From: Victivallaceae bacterium
Lineage (GTDB): Bacteria > Verrucomicrobiota > Lentisphaeria > Victivallales > Victivallaceae
Reading direction: 5' to 3'
DNA length: 33,861 nt
NCBI GenBank assembly: GCA_028718375.1
Contig: JAQULZ010000013.1
Coordinates: 1-33,861, forward strand
Each line of letters opens with the position of its first letter. Within the stretch, counting starts at the first letter, position 1. The notes under the pieces were generated by a model that searched no databases, was not told the origin of the DNA, and was given only the letters and a program-made list of their open reading frames with translations. The translations under genes and the position numbers were made by a program. Below are positions 22,651-31,455 of this stretch, piece after piece.

Positions 22651-24675
22651 ATGAAGAACAAGAGCAAATTGCGCCGCCAGCGGGAGATCAACCGGCAGCG
22701 CAAATTACGGAAAGCTGTTGCAGCACCGAAAAGAATGGTGCTGCGCGGCCGGATAACGGTTACTGCCGGAGGGCTGGGTTTCGTCACGCCGCTCGGAGCG
22801 GACGCCGGTTCAAAAGCGAAAGCGCAGGATATATTCATTCCGCCGCAATATCTCGGGGCCGCGATGAACGGCGATGTCGTCGAAGTCGAACTGCTGCCTG
22901 ACCGCAATCCGCCCCCGGCCGGTAAAGACCGCGGCCCGGCCGGGCGGGTACGGGAAGTTATCGACCGCGCCCGCGAAACCGTGGTCGGCGAACTGCTGGC
23001 CGGGCACAGGATTCGCGCCTTGAACAAACACATTACTGAGGAAATAAAAATTTCCGGCAGTCTCAACGGCGCCAGGCGCGGCGAATGGGTGGAAGTCAAA
23101 CTGCTGCACTCGGATGCCGCGCGCGGCGGCGGTATTCATCGAGCCGCGCTGGTCGACCGGATCAGCACCGCCGGTTCGGTAAAGGGCGACTTGGATGCGG
23201 TCTGCCGGGAGTTCGACTTGGCGCCGCCCTATACGGAGGCGGAAAATGAAGCTGCGTCCCGGTTGGAGCCGCGTCCCATTGAACGTCTGGACTTGCGCGA
23301 CCGGATGACTGTCACCATTGACCCCTTCGACGCCAAGGATTTTGACGACGCGGTTTCCGTCGCTCCGACTGATAACGAAGACGAAGTGGAACTCGGCGTC
23401 CATATTGCCGACGTTGCGGCCTGGATCGTTCCCGGTTCCGAATGGGACAAAGCCGCCTATGAGCGGGCGTTCACTTCCTACCTGCCCGGGCGTACGTTGC
23501 CGATGCTGCCTAAAAGCTTGACCGCGAAAATCAGTCTGACCACCGCCGGAGATTCCCTGGCGCACACGATTCTGTTCACGGTCAACCGGCACAGCGGCCG
23601 GATTGTTGCCGCCCGCCGCGGTCACAGTCTGATCAAGGTCGATAAACGGTTGAATTACGATGAAGTACAAACTTATATCGATGAAAACCGCCGCGGTGAC
23701 GACTGGGATGATAAACTTTGCCGGACTCTGGATACGCTGCTGAAACTATACCGCAATATGCACCGGCTGCGGCAGAAGAACGAGGATTTTCTGCTGATGG
23801 CGATCCCCGAAACCCGGGTGTTGTGCAATGAGGACGAGGATAAAATTATCGGCATCGTCCGTAAAGTGCAGCGGGAAGCCGATCAGTTGATCGAGGAATG
23901 CATGTTGGCCGCCAATACCCAGGTAGCCGTCGAACTGGAGCGGGAAGCAATTCCGGGTATTTTCCGGGTACACCCCGAGCCCGACCCGGAAAAATTGGCC
24001 GAATTTTCGGAAATTGCACTGGAAACGTTCGGGATTTACCCCGGCGACCTGAGTAACCGGGCAGTCTGCAACCGCTTTCTGAAAAGCCTGCCCGACGATC
24101 CCCGGCGCCCCGCCATTTTGAACGCGTTTCTGCGGTCGCTGGCGCGCGCTTTTTATCAGGAAGAACCCGGTCTGCACTTCGGGTTGGGCAAAACCCGTTA
24201 CAGTCATTTTACCAGCCCGATCCGGCGTTATCCTGATTTGCTGGTGCACCAGCAGTTATGGGAAAAAGAAATTGCCGGCGGCAAACTGCGTTCAGCGACT
24301 GTGACGGCGAAAATCGCCGAGCATTGTTCCGGGAAGGAGGAGAATTCCGATGAGGCTTATTTCACTATCAACGACCGCCTGAAACTGCGCTATCTCGAAC
24401 AGGAAATGGCTAACGGCCGGGAAAACCTGCATGAGGCCGTCGTTTCCAGGATAGTTACGAACGGTATGCTGGTGGACGTCGAAGATTTGGGCATTTACGG
24501 TTTTGTCCCGCTGGAAAATTTGGGAGGGGATTTCCGCCGCGACGGCAACCGGTTGATCGATCGCGCCGGGAGTCAAAACTTTAAATGCGGGGACTATGTC
24601 ATGCTGGCGCTGTCCCATATCGACCTGGAGCGGGGGAGTGCAGTTTTTAAGGTACTGGACAATAGGGAATTATGA
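22651..24675 (+). CDS. rnr: Ribonuclease R (RNase II/R family 3'-5' exoribonuclease)
   Basis: Processive 3'-5' exonuclease for structured RNA. 674 residues, shorter than the 813 of E. coli, mainly by lacking long basic extensions. The N terminus is basic (KNKSKLRRQREINRQRKLRK), then cold-shock/OB segments (RGRITVTAGGLGFVTP, DIFIPPQYLGAAMNGDVVEVELL, REVIDRARETVVGEL). The RNB catalytic core starts at RLDLRDRMTVTIDPFDAKDFDDAVSV with the metal-binding aspartates at 224-233, and runs to YSHFTSPIRRYPDLLVHQQL. An S1 domain ends the protein (EAVVSRIVTNGMLVDVEDLGIYGFVPLENL). The start has only a weak GAG ribosome-binding site. Overlaps pyruvate kinase by 4 bases. Confidence 0.95.
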   Translation: MKNKSKLRRQREINRQRKLRKAVAAPKRMVLRGRITVTAGGLGFVTPLGADAGSKAKAQDIFIPPQYLGAAMNGDVVEVELLPDRNPPPAGKDRGPAGRVREVIDRARETVVGELLAGHRIRALNKHITEEIKISGSLNGARRGEWVEVKLLHSDAARGGGIHRAALVDRISTAGSVKGDLDAVCREFDLAPPYTEAENEAASRLEPRPIERLDLRDRMTVTIDPFDAKDFDDAVSVAPTDNEDEVELGVHIADVAAWIVPGSEWDKAAYERAFTSYLPGRTLPMLPKSLTAKISLTTAGDSLAHTILFTVNRHSGRIVAARRGHSLIKVDKRLNYDEVQTYIDENRRGDDWDDKLCRTLDTLLKLYRNMHRLRQKNEDFLLMAIPETRVLCNEDEDKIIGIVRKVQREADQLIEECMLAANTQVAVELEREAIPGIFRVHPEPDPEKLAEFSEIALETFGIYPGDLSNRAVCNRFLKSLPDDPRRPAILNAFLRSLARAFYQEEPGLHFGLGKTRYSHFTSPIRRYPDLLVHQQLWEKEIAGGKLRSATVTAKIAEHCSGKEENSDEAYFTINDRLKLRYLEQEMANGRENLHEAVVSRIVTNGMLVDVEDLGIYGFVPLENLGGDFRRDGNRLIDRAGSQNFKCGDYVMLALSHIDLERGSAVFKVLDNREL

Positions 24676-26111
24676 AGAGCACGAAGATCATTGCGACGAT
24701 CGGCCCGGCCTGCGCGAGCCGCGCGATGCTGGAAAAAATCATCCGGGCGGGGGTGGATGTCTGCCGGCTTAATTTTTCCTTCGGTACTCATGCCGAACAC
24801 CGGGAAAAATTCGATCGCATCCGGGCCGTTTCGAAACAGGTTGGCAAAGCCGTTGCGGTAATTCAGGATCTGCAGGGGCCGAAAATCCGGGTAGGTCGAC
24901 TCCGGGCCGCGGTGACGGTAAAGCCCGGCGATACGCTCACTTTATCCGGCGGCACGGTGCACCGCGACCGGTTCTGTCTGCCGACTGCCTATAAAAATAT
25001 CGCCGCCGATACCGAACCCGGTAAAACCATTTTAATGATGGACGGCCGGATCGTGTTGCAGGTAAAAACAGTGGAGCCCGCTAAAAAACTGGTGCATTGC
25101 GTCGTCAAAGCCGGCGGAACGATTTTGACCGGCAAGGGGATCAATCTGCCTTACACGCGGATTTCGCTGCCCTCGGTGACCGCCAAGGACAAACGGGACG
25201 CCTTGCTGGGCATCGAATTGGGGGTGGATTTTATCGCCCAGTCGTTCGTGCGCTCGGCGGCGGACGTCGCCGTTCTGAAACGATATTTGAAACGGCACGG
25301 CGGCGGACGGATTCCGGTTATCGCCAAACTCGAAAAGCCGGAAGCGCTGGAAAATCTGGAGGAGATCATTGCCATTGCGGACGGGGTCATGGTGGCGCGC
25401 GGCGACCTGGCCGACGAAATCTTTTTCGCGAAAGTGCCGATGGCGCAGAAACGAATCCTGACGGCGGCCAACCGCCAGGGCAAATTGACCATCGTCGCTA
25501 CCGAAATGCTGTCGTCGATGACCGCAAATCCGTTGCCGACCCGGGCTGAAGTCAGCGACGTGGCGAACAGTGTTCTGGACGGCACTGACCTGGTCATGCT
25601 GTCCAACGAAAGCGCAATGGGCAAATATCCGGTCGCGGCGGTGCGCGCCATGAGTTCGATTGTCGCTGAAGCTGAGCAAATGATCGACCGCCGGGGATTT
25701 CTGGCCGATCCGCTGGTCTGGGACCGGAAACTGGAGGTTTCCCGGGCGATGTGCCTGAGCGCCTCGTTCCTGTCACACGAACTCAACGAGAAAGCTATTG
25801 CGGTACTGACCACCACCGGCGAAAGCGTGCGGATTCTATCGAAATACCGGCCGGAAACTCCGATCTACGCCGCCACCTATTCCAAAGCGGTTTATCACCG
25901 GATGGCGGCTTACAGCCGGGTGGCGCCGCTGCTTCTGGACGGGGAATATCCGGCCAGCAGCGCCGAAGCGGAAAAGGCGCTGGCGCTGCTGAAGGAAGTG
26001 CTGCGTCGGAACAAGATAGTCAAAACCGGCGAGACCGTTATTTGTCTGACCGGGCTGAAAGCCGGCGACGGCAGCTGGCGGGTCAATTCCCTGCATACGG
26101 TAACGATATAA
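24672..26111 (+). CDS. pyk: Pyruvate kinase (divergent)
   Basis: Makes pyruvate and ATP from phosphoenolpyruvate and ADP, the last step of glycolysis. 479 residues; ATGA overlap with rnr implies coupled translation. Catalytic positions are kept: Arg32, Asn34 and Ser36 (CRLNFSFG), the K+/Mg site DLQGPKIRVG, the lysine and glutamate in VIAKLEKPEAL, the aspartate in VARGDL, and the threonine in VATEMLSSM. Some near-invariant neighbours differ: NFSHG is NFSFG (Phe37), RGDLGxE is RGDLADE, and SGETAxG is SNESAMG. The small inserted B domain (about 70-165) and C-terminal domain are present. Substitutions suggest altered regulation rather than loss of activity. Confidence 0.93.
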   Translation: MKSTKIIATIGPACASRAMLEKIIRAGVDVCRLNFSFGTHAEHREKFDRIRAVSKQVGKAVAVIQDLQGPKIRVGRLRAAVTVKPGDTLTLSGGTVHRDRFCLPTAYKNIAADTEPGKTILMMDGRIVLQVKTVEPAKKLVHCVVKAGGTILTGKGINLPYTRISLPSVTAKDKRDALLGIELGVDFIAQSFVRSAADVAVLKRYLKRHGGGRIPVIAKLEKPEALENLEEIIAIADGVMVARGDLADEIFFAKVPMAQKRILTAANRQGKLTIVATEMLSSMTANPLPTRAEVSDVANSVLDGTDLVMLSNESAMGKYPVAAVRAMSSIVAEAEQMIDRRGFLADPLVWDRKLEVSRAMCLSASFLSHELNEKAIAVLTTTGESVRILSKYRPETPIYAATYSKAVYHRMAAYSRVAPLLLDGEYPASSAEAEKALALLKEVLRRNKIVKTGETVICLTGLKAGDGSWRVNSLHTVTI

Positions 26112-26112
26112 T

Positions 26113-26134
26113 GGAACCCCTAAAAACTGGTTCC
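26113..26134. terminator. Hairpin after pyk
   Basis: GGAACC (26113-26118) and GGTTCC (26129-26134), a perfect 6-base stem starting two bases after the pyk stop. No T-run follows, so it may be an RNA-end stabiliser rather than an intrinsic terminator. Confidence 0.4.
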
Positions 26135-26178
26135 GACTTCCTCTTAGAGCTTCTTGCAAAAATGTGCGGAATATCCGA

Positions 26179-26266
26179 TTTGAGGCGCATTATCGATTTA
26201 AAAAATATTACATCCTTCCGTCGGTTGAACGCTCCTTGGTCTTTGAGGCGTGTTGTCGATTGAAAA
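26179..26266. repeat. Imperfect 25-base direct repeat at the end of the 26208-26831 gene
   Basis: A unit beginning TTTGAGGCG and containing TCGATT occurs at 26179-26203 and again at 26242-26266, 21 of 25 positions identical, 63 bases apart. One copy lies beyond the stop codon, the other encodes part of the protein's tail. Confidence 0.6.
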
Positions 26267-26831
26267 GCAGCCATAGAATGCCGACGAAGAGCAGTGTGAT
26301 CAAGGAGAGAAAAAATTTATTTTCAAGCATTCGGTGATATTCCGCTGAAGCTTCATTGTAACGGAAAGATGGAGAAACCCACCATATCATCTGAGTAAGT
26401 CCGGCGATGACGAAACTGAAGCCGAACCACATCCATTTGCCAAAAAGAACAGCCCCGAAAATCGCGATAACCAGTCCGCAAATCCAGAAAAACCTGGTTT
26501 TGCCGATTTCCTCCGAACGACGTTCCCAGTTTTGGATGGCGGTTTTCAGTTCTCTTTCGGTTTTGAACGGCTCGTCGCAGTAGCGGTTGACCTTGCGCTT
26601 CGATTTTTTAAGCTCCGCGTCGGCTTTTTTTACTTCTTCCCGGGCTTTGGCGTATTCTTTTTCAAGGGCATCCAGGGACTCCGCGTTTTTAATTTTGTCC
26701 TTGAAGGTTGGATTGTATTTTTCCAGAACCGAATCCTGGTTCTGCAGCCAGCGAAGATAGGCGTGTCTGAGTGTTTGGGCGGTCAGGACGGATACGGCAA
26801 TAACGAGCATGACAATGACTATTGACCTCAT
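26208..26831 (-). CDS. Four-helix membrane protein with coiled coil, unknown function
   Basis: 207 residues, family not recognised. An N-terminal hydrophobic helix (3-20) is followed by a charged region with predicted coiled coil (44-80: FKDKIKNAESLDALEKEYAK onwards), then three hydrophobic helices at 114-131, 133-152 and 172-190, and a basic tail. Both the coiled coil and the helix content suggest an inner-membrane structural or sensing protein. Start at ATG 26831 is supported by AAGGAG 6 bases upstream. It is isolated, convergent with pyk and divergent from dnaK. Its C-terminal coding end carries one copy of the 25-base direct repeat, so the tail may be a recent addition. Confidence 0.75.
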   Translation of the reverse strand: MRSIVIVMLVIAVSVLTAQTLRHAYLRWLQNQDSVLEKYNPTFKDKIKNAESLDALEKEYAKAREEVKKADAELKKSKRKVNRYCDEPFKTERELKTAIQNWERRSEEIGKTRFFWICGLVIAIFGAVLFGKWMWFGFSFVIAGLTQMIWWVSPSFRYNEASAEYHRMLENKFFLSLITLLFVGILWLLFNRQHASKTKERSTDGRM

Positions 26832-26932
26832 GATTTTCTCCTTGATGAGTTGATTGGTTTAAAAGTAAAAACTGCCATTGGCGTATTTTCCCTTTTGTGA
26901 TTCAACTTTAATCTGTTCTGGGTGTAATTCCC

Positions 26933-27027
26933 CGCCCCTCTGGGGCGTTCCACCCGGACCAAATTTTCGGCCCGCCCGGCAGGGCGTGGAAGTTCGGGCG
27001 TAATACCCCGCATGCTCTGCATCGGGG
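26933..27027. repeat. Cluster of GC-rich palindromes (REP-like)
   Basis: CGCCCC/GGGGCG (26933-26947, loop TCT), CGCCC/GGGCG (26973-26986, 4-base loop) and CCCCG.ATGC/GCAT.CGGGG (27006-27027, loop TCT, one bulged C). All stems are perfect apart from the bulge. No transposase is nearby. Confidence 0.6.
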
Positions 27028-27096
27028 ATAGCCTGAACGGCAGAAAATTTTTTATTACATTAGCAGGGTTATAAGTTTTGACAAGGAAAGTTTCCT

Positions 27097-27130
27097 CATT
27101 TGAGACAATGATTGTCGTGGTTCTCAAATG
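27097..27130. promoter_or_regulatory. Nested dyads; the inner one resembles a Fur-family box
   Basis: Outer arms CATTTGAGA (27097-27105) and TCTCAAATG (27122-27130) are perfect complements. Inside and overlapping the left arm is GACAATGATTGTC (27104-27116), a perfect 6-1-6 palindrome. It matches the 13-base core of the Fur/PerR-type TGATAATnATTATCA pattern at 11 of 13 positions. A TTGACA hexamer (27078-27083) lies just upstream without a matching -10. Confidence 0.45.
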
Positions 27131-27207
27131 GCTGAACGATGGATGGCAGGGTACCGTTCATCCTTTGTGCTCCGCGCTCGGCGGGAACGTTCGAATTTCT
27201 GCATTAA

Positions 27208-27259
27208 ACTGTGCCATTCTGGCGCAATCGTGTGCCGCTGTGACTGCAACTGGCACAGT
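27208..27259. promoter_or_regulatory. Inverted repeat ACTGTGCCA / TGGCACAGT, possible activator site
   Basis: Perfect 9-base arms at 27208-27216 and 27251-27259, with a further TGTGCC at 27231-27236 between them. The centre is about 115 bases upstream of the start site predicted from the sigma-54-like promoter, the usual distance for an enhancer-binding activator. It does not fit the NifA pattern TGT-N10-ACA. Confidence 0.4.
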
Positions 27260-27321
27260 AAAATGACCCGCCCGGATGATTTTCAACGTTTCCAATGCCC
27301 GTTTTCCCGTTTTTTTATAAA

Positions 27322-27338
27322 TTGGCATGATCATTGCT
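27322..27338 (+). promoter_or_regulatory. Sigma-54 (-24/-12) promoter upstream of dnaK
   Basis: TTGGCATGATCATTGCT. Against the sigma-54 consensus YTGGCACG-N4-TTGCW every fixed position matches except one C to T in the -24 element. GG (27324-27325) and GC (27336-27337) are exactly 12 bases apart. Predicted start is about 27349, giving a 45-base leader to dnaK. A TATAAA (27358-27363) downstream could be a sigma-70 -10, but its -35 is poor. Confidence 0.6.
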
Positions 27339-27393
27339 CGTTACCCTTTTTCAGTAATATAAAATTTTTTGAGATTTAAGGAGATCCTGATTT

Positions 27394-29319
27394 ATGGCTA
27401 AAATACTTGGCATAGACTTGGGCACCACCAATAGCTGTATGGCGGTGATGGAACACGGGGAAGCGAAAGTGATCCCCAATGCGGAAGGGAATCGTACCAC
27501 CCCTTCAATCGTAGCTTTTACCAAAAGCGGGGAACGGCTGGTCGGGCAGACCGCGAAACGCCAGGCTGTGACCAACCCCAAACATACTGTTTTTTCAGTA
27601 AAACGTTTCATGGGACGCAAGTATTCCGAAGTCGGCGGGGAACGGCATCTGGTCCCGTATGAAGTGGTCGAAGCCAAAAACGGCGACGCTCATATCAAGA
27701 TCGAAGGCCGGACTTATTCACCGCCGGAAATTTCGGCGATGATTCTCCAGAAACTCAAGATCGATGCCGAAGCCTATCTCGGCGAGGAAGTGAAACAGGC
27801 GGTGATCACTGTCCCGGCCTACTTCAATGACAGTCAGCGCCAGGCTACCAAGGATGCCGGTAAAATTGCCGGCCTGGAAGTCCTGCGCATCATCAATGAA
27901 CCGACTGCCGCCTCCCTGGCCTACGGACTGGACAAGAACAAGGAGGAAACCATCGCGGTATACGACCTCGGCGGCGGAACCTTTGATATTTCCATTCTCG
28001 AAATCGGCGACGGGGTGTTCGAAGTAAAAGCCACCAACGGCGATACCCACCTCGGCGGCGATGACTTCGACCAGGTGGTTATCGATCATCTGGCGACCAC
28101 ATTCCAGAAGGAGAACGGGGTCGACCTGCGCAAAGATCCGCAGGCGCTCCAGCGCCTCAAGGAAGCGGCGGAAAAAGCCAAATGCGAACTTTCCACCAGC
28201 ATGAGCACTGACATCAATCTGCCGTTCATCACCATGAATCAGGATGGGCCGGTTCATATGAATATGAGCATCAACCGGTCGGATCTGGAACAATGGTGCG
28301 ATCCGCTGCTGGAACGGTCGAAGGCGCCTTGTAAGAACTGCTTGCGCGACGCCGGCATTTCGACTTCCGAGGTTAAGGAAGTTATCCTGGTCGGCGGGAT
28401 GACCCGGATGCCTAAAGTTCAGGCCATGGCCGGCAGTATCTTCAGTAAGGAACCGCACAAAGGTGTTAATCCGGATGAAGTCGTCGCCTGCGGCGCGGCG
28501 ATCCAGGGCGGCGTGCTCGGCGGTCAGGTCGAAGACATCGTGCTGCTGGACGTAACGCCGTTGTCGCTCGGCATCGAAACCATGGGCGGCGTTTTTACCC
28601 GGCTGATCGAACGCAATACGACCATTCCGACCCGGAAGAGCGAAATCTTTTCCACCGCAGCGGACAACCAGCCGTCCGTGGACATTCACGTCCTCCAGGG
28701 CGAACGCGAAATGGCCAGCGCCAACAAGACTATCGGCCGTTTCCGGCTGGACGGAATTGCACCGGCGCCGCGGGGCGTGCCCCAGATCGAAGTCGCTTTC
28801 GACATCGATGCCAACGGCATCCTGCACGTGACCGCCAAAGACCTGGGTACCGGTAAGGAACAGAAAATCACCATTACCGCGAATTCCGGTCTGAGCAATG
28901 ATGAAATCGAAAAGATGGTCAATGAAGCTAAATCCCATGCTGCCGAGGATAAAGCGGCTAAGGATAAGGTCGAAACCAAAAACAAGGCCGATTCCATGAT
29001 CTATCAGACCGAAAAACAGTTGAAGGAATTCGGCGATAAAGTTCCGGCCGAAATCAGACAGCCGGTTGAAGACGGAATATCCAAGCTCAAGAAGCAGCTT
29101 GAAAACGACGATACCGACGGTATGAAGGCGACTATGGCGGACATTGAGCAGCACCTGATGAAGTTCGGAGAAAAAATCTACGAACAGCAGCAGGCTGGAG
29201 CCCAGGGAGCTCAAAGTGCTCCGGGTGACCAGGAAACTTCTCCGGATGCCGGCAATTCTTCCGGCGGCGGCAAGGACGACGGCATTGTCGATGCCGAAGT
29301 CATTGATGACGACAAATAA
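27394..29319 (+). CDS. dnaK: Chaperone DnaK (Hsp70)
   Basis: ATP-driven cytoplasmic chaperone for unfolded polypeptides. 641 residues, full length. ATPase motifs: [11 protein letters not shown]-type start ([19 protein letters not shown]), [65 protein letters not shown]. The linker is VLLLD-like ([18 protein letters not shown]), followed by the substrate-binding beta domain, helical lid and the C-terminal signature ending EVIDDDK. AAGGAG lies about 9 bases before the ATG. grpE and dnaJ are not adjacent; groES-groEL follow. No CIRCE (TTAGCACTC-N9-GAGTGCTAA) precedes it; a sigma-54-like promoter does. Confidence 0.98.
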   Translation: MAKILGIDLGTTNSCMAVMEHGEAKVIPNAEGNRTTPSIVAFTKSGERLVGQTAKRQAVTNPKHTVFSVKRFMGRKYSEVGGERHLVPYEVVEAKNGDAHIKIEGRTYSPPEISAMILQKLKIDAEAYLGEEVKQAVITVPAYFNDSQRQATKDAGKIAGLEVLRIINEPTAASLAYGLDKNKEETIAVYDLGGGTFDISILEIGDGVFEVKATNGDTHLGGDDFDQVVIDHLATTFQKENGVDLRKDPQALQRLKEAAEKAKCELSTSMSTDINLPFITMNQDGPVHMNMSINRSDLEQWCDPLLERSKAPCKNCLRDAGISTSEVKEVILVGGMTRMPKVQAMAGSIFSKEPHKGVNPDEVVACGAAIQGGVLGGQVEDIVLLDVTPLSLGIETMGGVFTRLIERNTTIPTRKSEIFSTAADNQPSVDIHVLQGEREMASANKTIGRFRLDGIAPAPRGVPQIEVAFDIDANGILHVTAKDLGTGKEQKITITANSGLSNDEIEKMVNEAKSHAAEDKAAKDKVETKNKADSMIYQTEKQLKEFGDKVPAEIRQPVEDGISKLKKQLENDDTDGMKATMADIEQHLMKFGEKIYEQQQAGAQGAQSAPGDQETSPDAGNSSGGGKDDGIVDAEVIDDDK

Positions 29320-29328
29320 TGATTAAAT

Positions 29329-29370
29329 CCGCAGGAAATCCTTCAAAAAAGGGTGGGGGATTTCCTTCGG
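29329..29370. promoter_or_regulatory. Hairpin between dnaK and groES
   Basis: Arms CCGCAGGAAATCC (29329-29341) and GGATTTCCTTCGG (29358-29370) pair over 13 bases with one mismatch around a 16-base loop. It lies nine bases after the dnaK stop. It may terminate or attenuate dnaK transcripts before the groESL unit; the following bases are AT-rich but not a T-run. Confidence 0.5.
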
Positions 29371-29377
29371 ATATTAT

Positions 29378-29383
29378 TATAAT
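29378..29383 (+). promoter_or_regulatory. Possible -10 hexamer for groESL
   Basis: A perfect TATAAT lies 36 bases before the groES ATG, but the correctly spaced -35 region is G-rich (part of the hairpin) and does not resemble TTGACA. It could need an activator or a different sigma factor. Confidence 0.3.
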
Positions 29384-29418
29384 CAAACAAACCCATTAAT
29401 CTTAAAAGGAGTACTACT

Positions 29419-29715
29419 ATGGCGAAAGTCAAAGTAAAACCGCTTGGTGACCGAGTCCTGCTGGAAGCAGTGGAAGTTGCCGAACAAGTCAAAGGTGGTA
29501 TCGTGATTCCCGATTCCGCAAAAGAAAAGCCCCAGGAATACAAAGTGATCGCTCTGGGTACCGGCAAAGTCGACGACAAAGGCAAGAAAATCGCTTTTGA
29601 CGTGAAAGCCGGCGACCTGGTACTGACCAACAAGTACGGCGGCACGGAAGTCAAAATTGACGACAAGGAATACAAACTCGTCAGCGCTGATGATATTTTA
29701 GCGGTACTGGTTTAA
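29419..29715 (+). CDS. groES: Co-chaperonin GroES
   Basis: Seven-subunit lid of the GroEL folding chamber. 98 residues, normal length. Conserved [32 protein letters not shown], with the mobile loop that contacts GroEL, then [50 protein letters not shown] is 7 bases before the ATG. groEL starts 26 bases downstream in the same transcript. Confidence 0.98.
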   Translation: MAKVKVKPLGDRVLLEAVEVAEQVKGGIVIPDSAKEKPQEYKVIALGTGKVDDKGKKIAFDVKAGDLVLTNKYGGTEVKIDDKEYKLVSADDILAVLV

Positions 29716-29738
29716 TAAATCTAATAAAGGAATGGTGA

Positions 29739-31379
<1,641 letters not shown>

Positions 31380-31404
31380 GTCAGGCGCTTTCATACTGTT
31401 ATTG

Positions 31405-31439
31405 AAAAAAAGACGCGGATTGTTCCGCGTCTTTTTTTT
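31405..31439. terminator. Bidirectional intrinsic terminator between groEL and priA
   Basis: Stem AGACGCGGA (31411-31419) and TCCGCGTCT (31424-31432), 4-base loop, flanked by seven As on the left and eight Ts on the right. It can stop transcripts from groEL (plus) and priA (minus), which converge here. Confidence 0.9.
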
Positions 31440-31455
31440 AGGCGAACATTCATAA

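Larger units (their letters stand above)
26832..27393. other. 562-base gene-free region upstream of dnaK, rich in dyads
   Basis: Left part (26933-27027) holds GC-rich palindromes; middle part (27087-27130) holds nested AT-rich dyads; right part (27133-27259) holds TGAACG/CGTTCA (27133-27160), the palindrome GAACGTTC (27185-27192) and the TGGCACAGT inverted repeat; the dnaK promoter region follows. Overlapping frames at 27078-27266 and 27128-27379 (plus) and 26828-27127 (minus) lack ribosome-binding sites and family resemblance and are not called. Confidence 0.7.

Noticed and set aside
26828-27127. Minus-strand frame of 99 codons upstream of the four-helix protein
   Set aside because: It translates the palindrome cluster and overlaps the start of the 26208-26831 gene.
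27211-27258. Further -24/-12 look-alikes (TGGCGC...GTGC, TGGCAC...ATGC, CGGCAC...TTGC on either strand)
   Set aside because: All have GG-to-GC spacing off by one base, which sigma-54 holoenzyme does not tolerate well.
27128-27379. Small plus-strand frame (83 codons) upstream of dnaK, also 27078-27266
   Set aside because: No ribosome-binding site, overlapping alternative frames, odd composition, and it runs across the dyads and the sigma-54 promoter.
27718-29214. 498-codon minus-strand frame opposite dnaK
   Set aside because: Antisense to dnaK. The long open frame opposite hsp70 genes is a well-known composition artefact.
27300-29420. CIRCE/HrcA control of dnaK or groESL
   Set aside because: No TTAGCACTC-N9-GAGTGCTAA sequence, even degraded, lies before either gene.
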